64,000 nt of DNA from Sthenelais limicola (GCA_942159475.1 OW804102.1:30510873-30574872); one strand, 5' to 3'; positions 44,914 to 55,227 are shown, numbered from the stretch's first letter. Notes: generated by a model from the letters alone, not told the origin. Made by a program: numbers and translations.

Positions 44914-45406
44914 TAGGCTACCTATCTCGTAAAGCGAGGTAAGTAGGTCCTTATCTAACTTCTTCATTGAACTTCTTCTTAAATTAATAATTTGACTGGC
45001 TTCGAATGTATCCCCAGGATGAAGAGCTGCACTGAAGGCAAACACCAGGTATGGTGATGCTCCTGTCTGTGTCTAACCTCACTAGTATTTCTCTATAACT
45101 AATGTTTCCTCCCATCACTAGCGTTGTCATGGTGACAGCACCTCTACCGTCTCGCTTTTGTCTGTCTGTGGTAAACAACCATGTGAGATTTAGTTTGATT
45201 TTCTTATGTAAATTCAAAGTCCCACAGACAAAGGCGATCGGCTAAAGTCTGCCGCTACAGTAGCTGAAAGACATCTCTATTTAACTAAGGGACTCTGACT
45301 GCCATTGATTTTGAATGTAAATTAACAATGTTGAGTCCATAGTCAACTTTCTCACAAGGCATTCCTGGATTCAGCGCTAGAGACAAGATTCAAATACCAC
45401 CCACTA
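44914..45406. other. No gene recognised
   Basis: GTTGTCATGGTGAC at 45124-45137 is an imperfect X-box-like motif. No exon seen. Confidence 0.4.
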
Positions 45407-45744
45407 ATAGGGGATTTGCATAGCCGCCATTTTGAATCTTGATTCGCATGGAATTATGGGACTAATGGTACAGTGTAAAATCTATAGAAAACATGTCATG
45501 TTCAGCATGGAATATTTATCAATGCTCCAATGTCGATATCCATGTGTTATACATGTTCAGATGTTTCCATAACACAAGCCTCCATCTTTCCCATCATGCA
45601 TTTGGTTCCCATAGATCATTTATACAAGCTCTTGCAATTTTTGATAAAAATGTTGCCAAATATTTGTTTGTCAGATTTGAACAGAATCTATCCCAGCATG
45701 CACTGCAATAGACATGCGCAGTGAGACATGCAAATCCCCTATTC
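45407..45744 (+). mobile_element. F6 MITE, full length
   Basis: AATAGGGGATTTGCATAGCC at the left and AGACATGCAAATCCCCTATT at the right are inverted ends, 338 bp apart. CCGCCATTTTGAATC, GATTCGCATGGAATTATGGG, TTCAGCATGGAATATTTATC, CATCATGCATTTGGTTCCC and CCAGCATGCACTGCAATAG mark the interior. No transposase. Confidence 0.85.
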
Positions 45745-46639
45745 ATTGGGCCTCAGACTATATAGAGTTGTATGAGCAAAGTTCGCAATAACTCAATTAA
45801 ATTCTTTGTTTCACTTCTGCTAGACATTGGCAAGGGACGTATTCATTACGAGGTTTGGTGGGGAGAATTGTCTATACTATGAACTCCAATGTCATCATGT
45901 ATAGGCGGAAAGCCATGCTATCAAAGCATAAATGTAACAAGAGGACATAACCAATCCTAGTTTATATGTATGTCAAGGAAAGAAATCGTAGGTCCTCGAC
46001 TAAATTAAAATTAAACTTCATCTTCTCGTTATAAAGTCTTGTTTAATTTAAATATTTATTATATGCGTCTCCCTCTTGGGAGGTGCAATAAGTGGGGCGC
46101 AATGAAATTATTATTGTATTGTATTATCAAAAATATACAAGTTTATGGTATGCGTACCATCAAAATGTAGTTGTCTAAAAACAGCTCTGTTGATATGCTT
46201 CACGGAGCCTTGGCTCGTGGCTCAACGTGTAGGCTCTTGGCTCAACGTGAAGCATGTCAACAAATTCACACTGAGTGAAAGCTACGTGAATCCCCGCGAT
46301 CGGTAATCCACCCATGATTCTGGTACCATGATCATAAAAATACATAATAAGAAGCACACCATTAAATCGAGAATTAAATTCTCTATCAAATGATATAAGT
46401 CTTATTAATATAGCACATATAATAAATACAGAATGGAACTCGGCGTCAACTCGTTCCATTCTCTCTATAATTATATTGTTTAGTCTAAACATGGAAAGCT
46501 TTCTTACAATTTTCAAATGTATAAAGAAGGTATCACTCAAGATTCAAATTTAGAAGAGGGAATCGGGTGGGGGGGGGGGGGGAGGGGAGGGGGGTATTCT
46601 GTCATCTGACATTTTACCTGAATATAAGACTTCTTCCGG
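45745..46639. other. No gene; G tract at about 46568-46593
   Basis: A 121-codon minus frame (46175-46540) has no recognised motif. GGCTCGTGGCTCAACGTG and GGCTCTTGGCTCAACGTG at 46210 and 46232 are a 22-bp duplication. Confidence 0.4.
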
Positions 46640-46870
46640 GCAGATTTTCTCTCAGATACAACCCCCAGAACCCATTGCGAATCAAAGTCCAATGTGCAGC
46701 CTAGGCTCAGAGTTGAGAGAGTCCCTCCAAACTGAGGAAAAGTCTCTTGCTCCAAACCGCAAGGTTATTAAAATCCCATTAGGACGCGTACTCCAGGCCA
46801 TGAAACACAATAGCGCAGTAGGCGCCGAATCACTGACTTTCCATTCTTATCTTATCTGAGAGGCTCTGAG
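46640..46870 (-). repeat. F10 dispersed repeat, minus orientation
   Basis: CCCAGAACCCATTGCGAATC, CAGCCTAGGCTCAGAGTTGA, TCCCTCCAAACTGAGGAAAAG, TTGCTCCAAACCGCAAGG, TAAAATCCCATTAGGACGCG and GCAGTAGGCGCCGAATCACT. It contains, inverted, the GCGGTTTGGAGCA block amplified at 20614-20937. Confidence 0.85.
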
Positions 46871-46883
46871 CCTAAACACTTAC

Positions 46884-46928
46884 CAAGGGTCACAAACTCC
46901 GAACCCGGAATGATGGGAACCGACTCAC
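46884..46928 (-). other. Candidate 45-nt exon, minus strand, weak
   Basis: On the minus strand TTATATTGTTTTCAG (acceptor-like) precedes the block and G|GTAAGTGTTT (near-perfect donor) follows it. One frame is open (ESVPIIPGSEFVTL), making a symmetric 1-1 phase exon. A 45-nt block is usually open in some frame by chance, so only the splice-site quality argues for it. Confidence 0.2.
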
Positions 46929-47249
46929 CTGAAAACAATATAACAGATAAAGTTATTAAGAGTGGCACACATGGTTAACTACAGTAAGACAACATACACT
47001 AGGTATGCTGTTGAGTTATAGTAATTAGATAGGTAGGGGGTGGTAACTTTTTTTATGAAAATATTTCGGGAAACTGAAAAAATGTCTATTTCGTAACAAT
47101 AGTTATTCTAAAGAAGATAAACGTACCCTTGAGGGGTGTTTTGGTTAGGAAGACTGTGTACATGTATCCTATATAGCGTTTTGGGTAAGGCTTTTCTAGG
47201 GGTGTGAGTGTGGCTGGGGATGGGGGGCGTTTGGAAGATGAACGAGAGG
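46929..47249. other. No feature recognised
   Basis: AGATAAAGTTATTAAGAGTGGCACAC (46945) resembles 57350, so a minor dispersed repeat may be present. Confidence 0.35.
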
Positions 47250-48490
47250 ATTGGTTTGGTTTGGTTTGGTTAGTTTCACCTCCGCTAATAGTAATTAAAA
47301 GTTAGCAGATATACTGTGGTTTTATTATTTTATTCTGTGAAATTCCCTATTTCATGAAACAGGGTTTAGCCTGACGAAGTCAGGCTTCATTTAGGTTACC
47401 TAAATTTTGTCGTACAATTTGGTTTCCCGTAGGAAATCAAGAATATTTTTGTTCCCAGATTCCCGGAAAATACTCTGCAGTGTCCTGCGATTTTGCAGGA
47501 ATTTTATTCTGTTTCTCTTGGTTGCCTGACAATGTATTAAGAGATGCTCTACACTCAGTTGAGTGTTGCATGTCTGACATACAGGAGCCACTTCACCTTT
47601 TAGAAGGTGCCTGTGAGTCAGTTTGGTGTGACCGGTACGAAGACGGGTCAGTATCACCTGTTCGGGTCTTGTCAGGTTATCATCTTTGAATTTTGGTGTG
47701 ATTGATGGTGTGATTGCTCGCAGCTTGTTACTGTTAACACCATTCCATGTGTGCTGCCAGCTACGTTTGACATGTGCCTGCGCCACAGGTACAATGTCTG
47801 TGTATGGCATTTGGTCAGCCCCAACAGGGCGCCTCAATGCATTTTTGGCTGCAATGTCTGCTGCCTCATTTCCTTCTATTCCAATGTGGCTTGGCACCCA
47901 GCACAACACCACTTCTTTGTCCAGTCTTTTGTTTTCAGTGTATGTCTCTTGAATTGCTTGTATGATTGGGTTCTTAGGATAAAGGTTGGTCACAGCTTCT
48001 AGACATGGGTGCGAGTCTGAGAATATGATGAATTTCTTCATCCGTGAGACCTGTACCCATTCAAGTGCCTTAAGCAGTGCTTTTCCTTCAGCAGTGTAGA
48101 TGCTGCTTTCCTTGTGGAGAGCCTTCTTCAAGTTCCCAAATGGTGTATGCACGGCAAATCCAACACGACTACCATCTTTGGAACCATCAGTGAAAATGGC
48201 TGTATGGCTTTCAAACTGTGTCCTGATTTCACTGTATTGTTTTTCAAATACATGCACAGGAGTCTCAGTTTTCTTGTTTGTGTCAAGGTCCAGGATAACC
48301 AGGGGTAATTTTTGTTCCCATGGTGGAGTCTCTGGTGGTTTTTCAGTCATTACTCTTTTCATTGGTACACCAGCTTCTCGGAATAAAGACCTAGCTGTCA
48401 CTGCCATTGGCTTGATGGCATTTGGCTTCTCCCGATACACAGTGTTCTTGTTGTCAAATATGAGTTTGTGGGCTGGATTTTTGGGGATGG
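47250..48490 (-). mobile_element. 5'-truncated non-LTR retrotransposon, RNase H-bearing clade
   Basis: Minus strand. Coding (48488-47400) ends, then a 3' UTR with a GCCTGACTTCGTCAGGC hairpin (47371-47387), AATAAAATAATAAAA, and an AACCAAACCAAACC tail at about 47256-47275. The 5' side breaks abruptly into GA-rich DNA near 48490. The endonuclease and reverse transcriptase are missing, so the copy cannot move by itself. No target-site duplication could be fixed. Confidence 0.85.
47400..48488 (-). pseudogene. RNase H plus C-terminal CCHC region of a LINE ORF2
   Basis: The frame 48797-47400 is open for 465 codons, but residues 1-103 are low-complexity Ser/Leu/Phe encoded by an antisense purine tract; retrotransposon sequence starts near residue 104. 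An RNase H fold spans about residues 198-320: TDGS (D204), TAEG (E237), FSDS (D261), WVPSHIGIEGNEAAD (H304, D314). This is the full D-E-D-D set with the accessory His. A C-X2-C-X7-H-X4-C finger (C407, C410, H418, C423) follows, as in I/R1/Jockey-group ORF2 C-termini. No stop or frameshift is seen in 361 codons, suggesting a recent insertion. RNase H degrades the RNA strand of RNA:DNA hybrids during target-primed reverse transcription. Clade assignment is inference. Confidence 0.9.
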
Positions 48491-48825
48491 AGGAAGAGGA
48501 GCAGAAGGAGGACGAAGAGAAGAAGAAGAAGGAATAGAAGGAGCAAGAAGTACAGCAAAAGGAAACGAAGAATAGGGACGAAATGAGCAAGAGCAAGAGA
48601 GGGACAGAAAGGAAAGGAGTAGGGCTAAGAGGAACAGGAAGGAGAAGAGATAGGGGAGAAAGAAATGGGAAGAAAGATGAATAGGGACTCCAGGAGCAGG
48701 AGGAAGAGGGGCAGGAGGAAGAAGAGCTGGAGGGAAAAGAGCCAGAGGGTAAGAGACAGTAAGAAGAAGGACATGAAGGGCTGGAGAGGAACATCACAGA
48801 AAGAGAACAGGAGAAGGAAGTGACT
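48491..48825. repeat. GA-rich low-complexity tract
   Basis: GGAAGAGGAGCAGAAGGAGG-type sequence adjoining the truncated retrotransposon. It supplies the spurious N-terminus of the minus frame. Confidence 0.85.
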
Positions 48826-49522
48826 GGTTTATGTTTTTGCGGAGATAGGAATACACAAGATGAGAAGAAGACGGCCTTGAGATACCTGTGATCCAGTGGA
48901 TGACAGGGAGATCCTCAGGCCCTCAGTGGTATCATTTTAGGGTGAGTGGGTGGCCATTTGTCACATATATATTATGAATAGCTCACTCACATGCTATCCA
49001 TTCATTACTAGACATAGCTCTGGCCTTGGTAATGTCACCCTTTGTGCGTCATAATAAGGTATTTGTTACACACATCATTAGTCGAGTTTGGCTCAGATTT
49101 TTGGATGAGTTTTCTATCGTGTAGACCCTGTTTTAGAGGTCCATTAGAGCACTGTGTTCTTATTGGTGGACGGGGCTGACGGCCGTGTTTTAGAGGGTTT
49201 TAATTGGTCGACAGCAGGGTTTCACAGGGGTCTAGTGGAAGGTGGTGTCACCTTACGGTGTATGTATGGAACAAGCATGCAGGAACAAGGTAAGATGTGT
49301 GGCCTTCTATGTGGAATTAAGTAACTAAATAGTTACTGCCTTTTTATTTTGGAAAAGTAGTTCAACCTTAGCCAAACACGACTAAAGTTTTTAGATTACG
49401 GCTCTTGGCATCCCCTGGCCTATAGTCCCCTCTTGGCTAAAACCTGGACCCAATCTAATACCGTAATGAATGGCTTAAACATAAGAAGCCAATAACCGGG
49501 TATGGGTGCATTCCATGGCAAT
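48826..49522. other. No gene; weak plus-strand exon-like block 49222-49283
   Basis: GGTTTCACAG (acceptor-like) and CAAG|GTAAGATG (donor-like) bracket 62 bases open in two frames. TTTTAGAGG...GGTGGACGG and TTTTAGAGGGTTTTAATTGG suggest a local imperfect duplication. Not enough to call an exon. Confidence 0.3.
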
Positions 49523-49668
49523 GAGGGATTTGCATAGCCGTCATTTTGAATCTTGATTCACATGGAATTATGGGACTAATGGTACACTGTAAAACCGATA
49601 GAAAACATGTTATTTTCAGCATGGAATATTCATCAATTCTCTAATGTCAATAGCTATGTGTTATACAT
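49523..49668 (+). repeat. F6 MITE, left half
   Basis: GAGGGATTTGCATAGCCGTCA, TTGATTCACATGGAATTATGG, TTTCAGCATGGAATATTCATC and TGTGTTATACATCT. It stops where F3 copy e begins. Confidence 0.8.
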
Positions 49669-49779
49669 CTCATAGTCCCCTAAGCTGATTCCCATGCGAT
49701 TTTGTGCCGCAGAGTACTCCTTTGCACTAAATTCTGTGAGAATCGCATGAGAATCGGCTTAGTGGACTGGGTCCTATAG
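49668..49779. repeat. F3 palindromic MITE, copy e
   Basis: ATAGTCCCCTAAGCTGATTCC and AATCGGCTTAGTGGACTGGG. It directly abuts the truncated F6, so F3 insertion or a rearrangement joined them. Confidence 0.85.
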
Positions 49780-49855
49780 GCAGCTATACCCATGGCCATA
49801 TGTCCTTGGGTGGGAGGTGACTGCACTGGGTGGGCGGTCAAATGATGGCTTGTGC

Positions 49856-49945
49856 AAGACGCAAGTGGGTTGCGAATCAACAGCGCGAAGAACCTCTTGG
49901 TTCGCAGCGCAACATCTTAACCATTACAGCATCAATCTTGTGCTA
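49856..49945 (-). tRNA. tRNA-like SINE fragment, degenerate
   Basis: Minus strand: GATGCTGTAATGGTTAAGAT (box A-like) then GCGAACCAAGAGGTTC and GTTGATTCGCAACCC (box B-like). The order is right but both boxes are imperfect. A functional tRNA is not supported. Confidence 0.35.
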
Positions 49946-51756
49946 AAAGCTCTACTCTGCATCAACGGGTGAGAATTCACTGCTAAAATATACCTTTCCC
50001 TTTACACAATCATTATGCATTGGTATAACATTACTCTGAAGTCGGCTTAATGCATTAAGGGGAAGAAGGGGAGCATATCTCTGGCGGGAGTTGCTAGAGT
50101 TATCTCCCCCCCCAGGACTGGAATATGAAGAGCTGATGAGGTTTAATGGGCTTCACAGCTATATCCTTCCTAAAAGCTGCCTTCCCAGCTAAAGCGACCA
50201 AAACATATTTTAATCATTTTATTCTTTCCTGTATCCTGAGTACTGTAGAATGGAAGATTCAAATAAAGAAAACGAAGAAAAATGTCCTCAATTTTCCTGA
50301 GTTGTTCATGAATTAAGGCTTTTTTTTTTTAGAATTTGTTCATGATTTTGTTTTTGCTGATCTACAGTGGCAATCTGGGTCAAATGGTATTAAAATCCTT
50401 TAATACTCTATCACGGTGAGCTTTGGATGGGTCTGGAATGAATAGACCACTAAATAGACAATTTCATTTTTTTAACGGAAATTAGCTGAAAATGTACCTT
50501 TATTATTAACTATAATATCCAATAGCTCATTTGCATTGTCTTATGACTTAGCCTTAATAGGGGACTTGTATTGGATCCAGATGTTAAGCATGTTAAATAT
50601 TGTACCAAATGATGATCTATCTCAGACTTCATGTAAGATAAGATAATATACTTTATAACTTTAATTATTATACCCTTCTCGGTAGAGATCTTCCAGATAC
50701 AATGTATAACAATAGAGTTGAACAAATCGCCTAAAAAATCTATACTGAAAGGTTGTCCTAGTGAATGTAATTGTCACTGATACTCTATTATAATCAATAG
50801 TCACTGATCTGGACAAGCTTTAGAGAATTAATAACAATTGAAGGCCTACTGTTATGGTATGCGATAAAGAGAAGAATGGATCAGTTTGGAAGTGTTTTGG
50901 AAGTAATTTCTTGCATTATACAGAACAGCCTAATAGAACTTCCCTACTCAGTCCAACATCTATAGAAGAGCCTCGCATCAATTCACAAAGAAGCGGAAGT
51001 AGACCTAAGTTATTAGTTCCTGCCTTGACCACTAGTGTCGCCAGTGTATTGTCAAGCCAAATAAAGGAAGAGAAGTCTTCAAAGGAACAATGTGAGGATC
51101 TTCACTTCCGCTTATTAGATTGGAATATTCTGCGCTCTCCCATTGGTGGAAATTGCACGTGTATGTATAGTGCATTATTGGGCTGCGTCACTTCCGGTGC
51201 ACACAAAAGAGCCTAAGGCGAAAAGGGGAAAATGTAATTTGTGCCACAATGACTCGCTTTCTGTTTCATCTTTCTTTCTTTTCCTCCTTGTTGTTGTTTA
51301 TTTGCCTATTCTTTGATGCTGCCTGACACGATATCCTTCCATTCTGATTTCTCCCTTTCTCTGTCTCTATTTCCGTATGTCTGAATATGTATATGCATGC
51401 CTGTATGTTGGCTGTCTCCCTGTCTCCCTGCCTTCTCTTGATTCTCCACCTCTCACTCTCTCCTTCTTGCTACACTCCTTCCACAATCCACAATCAATTC
51501 TTTCCACCCCACCCTCACTTTCCCTCTCGCCAACCTCTTCCTTTCCCTCCCTCACTTTCTCTCTCCCGCCTCTCCTTCCCTTTCCCTCTATCTCGCCTTT
51601 TCCCTTTCCCTCTGTCTCTACCTCTCTCTCTCCTTCCCTCTCTCTCTTTTTCTCTCTCGCCTGTCTTTCCCTTACCTCTGTCTCCGTCTCTCTTCCTTTC
51701 TCTCTCGTTCCTGTCCATCTTCCAGATGTAAGGAAGCCCCTACATTTGCGGCCTAC
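49946..51756. other. No gene; CT-rich 51240-51725
   Basis: A 120-codon plus frame at 50854-51216 has no recognised family features and could be chance. The CT-rich tract gives Ser/Pro/Leu frames (51377-51817, 51387-51731) that are artefacts. Confidence 0.45.
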
Positions 51757-51993
51757 ATATGGGTCAGATTTTCAGAAAAAGTACAATCGGCAGCTCTGTA
51801 CTCATTTAGTAAATTAGGCTAAATTAGGCTAAATTAGGCTGTAATTTTGTCTATACTAGGTAAATTCGAATATATTCAGCATTGCATTGATTCTAGCAAT
51901 CGGTTTGGTTAGGTTGAACTGTTCATCTGAAATCTGTGTTATTTGAGGGGATTGGTGAATGTGAATTGTACATTTTCTGAAAATCTGACCCTT
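51757..51993 (+). repeat. F2 MITE with internal AAATTAGGCT triplication
   Basis: ATATGGGTCAGATTTTCAGA and ATTTTCTGAAAATCTGACCC. TAAATTAGGC is repeated three times at 51810-51840, an internal slippage event absent from other copies. Confidence 0.88.
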
Positions 51994-52270
51994 TTATATA
52001 AGTGTGTACTGGACAAATTTATACAGGAGTAACGTTGCATCACTTAATAAATATCTATTCATTGATGGTACTTCTGGGGGCAATACATTAGAGTAGGAAC
52101 ACAGCAATATAGGACGACAAAAGCGGACCGTTCTAAATGGAATCCTTGAATTGATACCATTGTTAGATAAAGTTATGTTGAGTTCTGCAATACAATTCTG
52201 TTTCTATAGTTTCATTTGATTCTGATTTTTTATGAGCTTACATTACAAGAATGTTATTCTGAGCCTAATG
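51994..52270. other. No feature recognised
   Basis: Nothing recognised. Confidence 0.4.
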
Positions 52271-52384
52271 AAAGGGCCTAGTCCACTAAGCCCATTCTCA
52301 TGCGATTCTCACAGAATTTAGTGAAAAAGAGTCCTCTGCGGTGCAAAATCGCATGAGAATCAGCTTAGTGGACTAGGCCCTTAA
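52271..52384. repeat. F3 palindromic MITE, copy f
   Basis: AAAGGGCCTAGTCCACTAAGC and AGCTTAGTGGACTAGGCCCTT; the arms are nearly perfect. Good reference copy. Confidence 0.92.
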
Positions 52385-52850
52385 GATTGAAAAGATAATT
52401 AATTCATTAGCACAGGTACTCATTACAGTATATATTTATATTATAACATATTCTCAGAATGAAAGAAGAAGCAGATAAGAATAAAAAGCTTCCACTTCCA
52501 CAGAACAAAAGCAAAACAGGATAGAAGCGGCAATGCAGTGGTTGATTAATACCATAATTCTCCAAACGACTCTCCGCCAACACAACTTATATTTCAATCC
52601 AATATTTATTTGTTTTTTCAAGGGATTTTAGTCGGGTCATATTAAGAGCGGTGTTCGGTGCGTCCTGATCTTATTGCTATTGTCGTGGGATTTTACATTA
52701 AAGTGGGATTTTATGCATGAAATTTAAAAGAATAGTAATTTAGATCAAACATTTGGATGGTGATGTGATGATGGATGATAATGGATTTCATGGATGCTAA
52801 CAGACTTATTTTTTTTAACATATATTATGATATGTATGTAGTCATTTTAT
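52385..52850. other. No feature recognised
   Basis: AT-rich. Confidence 0.4.
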
Positions 52851-52879
52851 GTGTGACATTGGCAACCATTTGTCAAACC

Positions 52880-52965
52880 TTGCTTCTTTTAATAGCAAGG
52901 TTTTTTTTACATATCCCATCCTTGATAAAGGACGTATGTTGACCTAAACGTCGGACCCCTAATAA
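52880..52965 (+). other. Degenerate hammerhead-like 3' end followed by AATAAAC
   Basis: AACCTTGCT and AGCAAGGTT (52876-52904) form a 9-bp hairpin. Next comes CTTGATAAAGGACGTATGTT then GACCTAAACGTCGG and CCCTAATAAACC. Compared with CTGATGA-stem-GAAACGTC, both core boxes carry substitutions. Such motifs sit at the 3' ends of Penelope-like and similar elements. The opposite-strand frame (52907-53227) has no domain I recognise. Confidence 0.4.
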
Positions 52966-53697
52966 ACCAAAAACCAACCTCACACACCCCATGTTCTGCT
53001 TTCGCCTTGTTTTGGATTGAATTCAACATCTCGAAACTATTTTTTTTTACATAGTATACCATATATTTATTATATATGATTTTATGATTTTTGATGAGTT
53101 TATCTTTTATAGTAAACCTAGAAAATATATAAGAGTTAGGTGAATAATCGGATATAGCATTGATGTTAGGATCTTGCAGAAAAGCAATGTAATGTTGGAA
53201 TGTTGATTCTTGAATAGATCTATACATTTACCACTTGGGTGAGTGGAGCCATTGCTTAATTATCTTTCTAGCCGCTGCTACTATTTGCCTTCTATATAGT
53301 TTGTATAGTATTCTATAACATACAGTTTGTATAGTTTATATATATCATAGTCATACACTGGAAGACCAGATTTCAATCTGAGGTGTACCACCTGTTTTGT
53401 ATATTGTAGTCATTTTTCAAAATGGTCATTTGGATCTTGTTTTCCGACAATTACCTTTCTTGTACTACCCTCGGGCAGTGCAAATAGAAGTTACAAAATA
53501 CGTGCAGGAGACGGTTTATACCATATTTGGTATGCTACATCCATTCCTGATAAGTATATAACAGTAATGTTATTTCTGTCGTCTATGATATCCGTAAGGT
53601 AGAGTTCCCTGTAAGGAACATAGACTATGATAGACTGAGGGCAGAGGGTAAGGCCTAATGTGATTGCGTGCCTGCCAACAGATGTGATGAGTTACAG
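52966..53697. other. No gene recognised
   Basis: AT-rich, with TTATATATATCATAG near 53338. No credible exon. Confidence 0.4.
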
Positions 53698-54168
53698 CAA
53701 AGTGAGTCACAAGTCGCAAAAAATGGATTTTGAGATATTTTCATATTTGAAAAGATGAGATCAAGTGCATTCCAATGATGGTAAACATTTGAACGTACTT
53801 CTACATTTTGATGCGTGAAAATAGTTAGCGATACTCCTGGTGGTCACTCATTATAGCAAAGTATAGTTAAATATACTCCTTAAGGGCCTAGTCCACTAAG
53901 ACGATTCTCATGCGGTTTTGCACCGCAGAGGATTTTTTTACACTAAATTCTGTGAGAATCACATGAGAATCGGCTTAGTGGACTAGCTAGGCCCTTTAGG
54001 ATAACCTCAGACATGGATTGACGTATTCAATACAGTCTTGGAATTCCGTACACATATGTTCATGTTACTAGCAGTGCTAAACACGTTAAAAGAAGAACAG
54101 ATTCGGAGTGAGGATGCTGGTGAAAAAGCACTTGAAAAATATCCTTTCTGAGCGACTTGTGACACATC
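53698..54168 (+). mobile_element. F7 element containing a nested F3 MITE
   Basis: GAGTCACAAGTCGCAAAAAA at the left and CTTTCTGAGCGACTTGTGAC at the right are inverted ends. The interior matches 3700-4052. F3 copy g (53881-53998) interrupts it, so F7 was present first. Confidence 0.7.
53881..53998. repeat. F3 palindromic MITE, copy g
   Basis: TAAGGGCCTAGTCCACTAAG and CGGCTTAGTGGACTAGCTAGG with GCCC. TAGC is duplicated at the right end. Confidence 0.92.
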
Positions 54169-54227
54169 AAATGTATGCAACATGTATGGACCTCTTAATT
54201 GTTATCTTGCGATTTATTATACCTTTC

Positions 54228-54365
54228 TAGTGGGTAATATGGAACGCCATAGGCTACAACATTGGCGCTCATACCCAAACAGCGGGTAATAAAGCCTGTG
54301 TATACATTACCCACCACATCCGCCATTAATTTCCATTGAATTTCCCCTATGTTTTCCCCATGAAA
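54228..54365 (+). repeat. F9 dispersed repeat, second copy
   Basis: CTAGTGGGTAATATGGAACG, TACAACATTGGCGCTCA, AAACAGCGGGTAATAAAGCC and TTAATTTCCATTGAATTTCC align with 28510-28650. Confidence 0.8.
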
Positions 54366-54904
54366 AATATCGAGAAAACCAGGGTCGTACCTACATGTAC
54401 CTGTACCTCATATTGAAAGTAGAAAAGGGCCTCATATTGAAAGTAGAAAAGGGCAGAGAATTATCTCTGCTCATTTATAATAAACAAATAGAAATAAGGA
54501 ATTTCCATTGCGAAGCAGGAGGTATAATGTAATAAGATCATTTGTGATAGTTGTAACATGAAGTAGAGGTTTCAGTTGGCCAGGCACATCTCCTCCAGGC
54601 GAGCTGGGGCACACATATTGTAATAAAACCTGCCATTTATTTGACACGTGATATTTGATTAGGTATCCCGTAATGACAGCCGGAGTATATTCCTCTTTTT
54701 TTTCGTACATATTTCACATCATCCTTTATCGTTGTCCATTCAATACGCTATACATAAAATCTCCTCTTTAAATAAGACACAGATCTAGGCACCAAGACAT
54801 GGGTTATATTAAAGTAGGAAGGCTTCGACATATTGACAAGACATCCAGCTGAAAAAATGTTTTAGTAGCCGTTCTTTTTTTAATGGTTATTTCTTAAGGT
54901 TCAA
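54366..54904. other. No gene; 26-bp duplication at 54410-54452
   Basis: CTCATATTGAAAGTAGAAAAGGGC occurs twice in tandem. Otherwise nothing recognised. Confidence 0.5.
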
Positions 54905-55020
54905 CTTAAACCTGCATTCTGGGCGATTACAACAATAAAGTCTTACCGAATTTACTAATTTTATGATGGATTTATCAATATTCTGCTGCGCTTATGTTTA
55001 TACAAACATTTGAAGTCAAT
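54905..55020 (+). repeat. F4 element, left part, interrupted
   Basis: TTAAACCTGCATTCTGGGCG, ATGGATTTATCAATATTCTG and TACAAACATTTGAAGTCAAT follow the F4 order of 14849 and 36795, then break at the foldback MITE. Confidence 0.6.
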
Positions 55021-55227
55021 AAGGGTGCTCTCCACTGGTTGCGGTAAGCTCTGTGGTAAGCCTTGCGATGGTTTGTTCTAACTCTGTAGGTGGAGAGGAA
55101 TGACGAGGCCCTTGTATTGCCTACATGGTCAGTGAACGATGTAGGCAGGAGCTCGCCACTCCTCAACAACACATCACCATCGCAAGGCTTAGCGCAGAAC
55201 TTACCGCAGCCAGTGGATACCACCCTT
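55021..55227. mobile_element. Foldback MITE with ~51-bp arms
   Basis: AAGGGTGCTCTCCACTGG...CCTTGCGATGG on the left is inverted at 55177-55227, with 6 differences in 51 aligned bases by my count. 207 bp in total. It sits at the point where the F4 copy breaks off, so it probably inserted into it. No target-site duplication could be fixed. Confidence 0.85.

Noticed and set aside
46175..46540. 121-codon minus frame as a gene
   Set aside because: No recognised domain, no splice context and within chance length for AT-rich DNA; left unannotated.
47480..48537. Plus-strand frames of 62-145 codons opposite the RNase H
   Set aside because: Antisense shadows of the minus-strand retrotransposon coding sequence.
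48490..48797. N-terminal 103 residues of the 465-codon minus frame
   Set aside because: Low-complexity Ser/Leu/Phe from the flanking purine tract; the retrotransposon coding starts only near residue 104.
49222..49283. Ig-like exon (VEGGVTLRCMYG)
   Set aside because: Only 62 nt, two frames open, no partner exon; the resemblance is too short to trust.
51377..51817. 146- and 114-codon plus frames
   Set aside because: CT-rich low complexity, then part of an F2 MITE.
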